Below the pieces are notes generated by a model that was not told the origin of the DNA, ran no database searches, and worked only from the letters and a program-made list of their open reading frames with translations. A stretch of 64,000 nt of DNA from Planctomycetota bacterium. Its GTDB lineage: Bacteria > Planctomycetota > UBA1135 > GCA-002748355. Shown in pieces: positions 63,724-64,000 of the stretch; the stretch's first letter is position 1, and each line of letters starts with the position of its first letter. The DNA lies in assembly GCA_002748355.1 (NCBI GenBank), contig PDSF01000008.1, positions 1 through 64,000 of the forward strand, in the 5' to 3' direction. Both the position numbers and the translations under genes were made by a program.

Positions 63724-64000
63724 TCTGCCCGAAATGGAATCTGCACCCATTGAATGCCCGTCTCGCCCTTGATGAGATTATGTTTCCCTTAACCAAGAGT
63801 TCGGGGAAATGGGAGAGGACTTCCTGCGGGTTCATTGAAGATTAGCGATGTTGGAATTGTTGTCGCGAGGGGTTGCTTTGGTACCGGCATTGGGCCGTTG
63901 TACAAGTCGGGTGGCACTCAGACTCGTGTCTACCGCGTCCCTAGCTCTGCAGTTGAGACAAAGCCACCGACGACTTCCAGTTGAGGGCTGTGCCCAAGGT
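63724..64000. other. Terminal stretch with no gene seen
   Basis: These 277 bases follow the ISKra4 fragment. Composition is less GC-rich than the rest of the window, and I find no coding frame with recognisable features. The right end of the former insertion element may lie in the first 50 bases. Confidence 0.5.

Overview
This is a GC-rich, densely coded bacterial window. It carries repeated families of secreted proteins: three FG-GAP/integrin-like proteins, one protein with about 14 ELWxxDGT repeats, and short Sec-exported proteins that share a C-terminal LPxxxSLxGLxLxxQ-type module. Together with a Hepar_II_III-type enzyme and traces of sulfatase and group II intron genes, this points to a member of Planctomycetota, probably a marine lineage. 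That assignment is inferred from protein style; there is no rRNA in the window.

Layout. 1-6049: a truncated secreted protein, a SUI1-type initiation factor, an ion-transporter/universal-stress-protein operon, msrB and an exported protein. 6342-10814: an aerobic benzoyl-CoA (box) module, with boxC and boxB translationally coupled, a thioredoxin-like [2Fe-2S] ferredoxin downstream, and a divergent boxR-type regulator (helix-turn-helix fused to a shikimate-kinase-like domain). Two near-identical TGCA-type sites lie between boxC and boxR. 10943-23940: a GT2 glycosyltransferase, an exported protein, a peptide-binding protein, a large glucosidase and three consecutive GT4 glycosyltransferases. 24041-28108: a universal stress protein, a lipoprotein and a Lon-like protease. 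28837-34075: a tight minus-strand operon for a CDP-activated, C-methylated sugar (cytidylyltransferase, epimerase, three methyltransferases). 34199-40697: radical SAM protein, MFS exporter, truncated LOG protein, DEAD-box helicase and a DUF4143 ATPase. 41333-49718: the four large repeat-type secreted proteins. 50166-51659: an acetyl-CoA hydrolase/CoA-transferase with unusual codon choice. 52901-60247: a structurally odd tRNA-Ser(GGA), a lipoprotein and a giant AsmA/DUF748 protein. 61118-63025: a heparinase II/III-like protein.

Mobile-element debris is common: IS1380, IS3, IS91-like, ISKra4 and group II intron reverse transcriptase fragments, a broken sulfatase, and a 26-codon start of glutamyl-tRNA synthetase. 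Several non-mobile genes also look damaged: an in-frame deletion in a methyltransferase, a LOG protein missing its catalytic motif, and a frameshifted small gene.

The two most unusual signals are not ordinary genes. The palindromic 10-mer family GAGSATSCTC (S = G or C) occurs 22 times by eye, against well under one expected, resembling the HIP1 palindromes of cyanobacteria. The tRNA-Ser has both elbow elements changed (D-loop GCC instead of GGT, T-loop GGC instead of TTC) so that they are fully complementary to each other.
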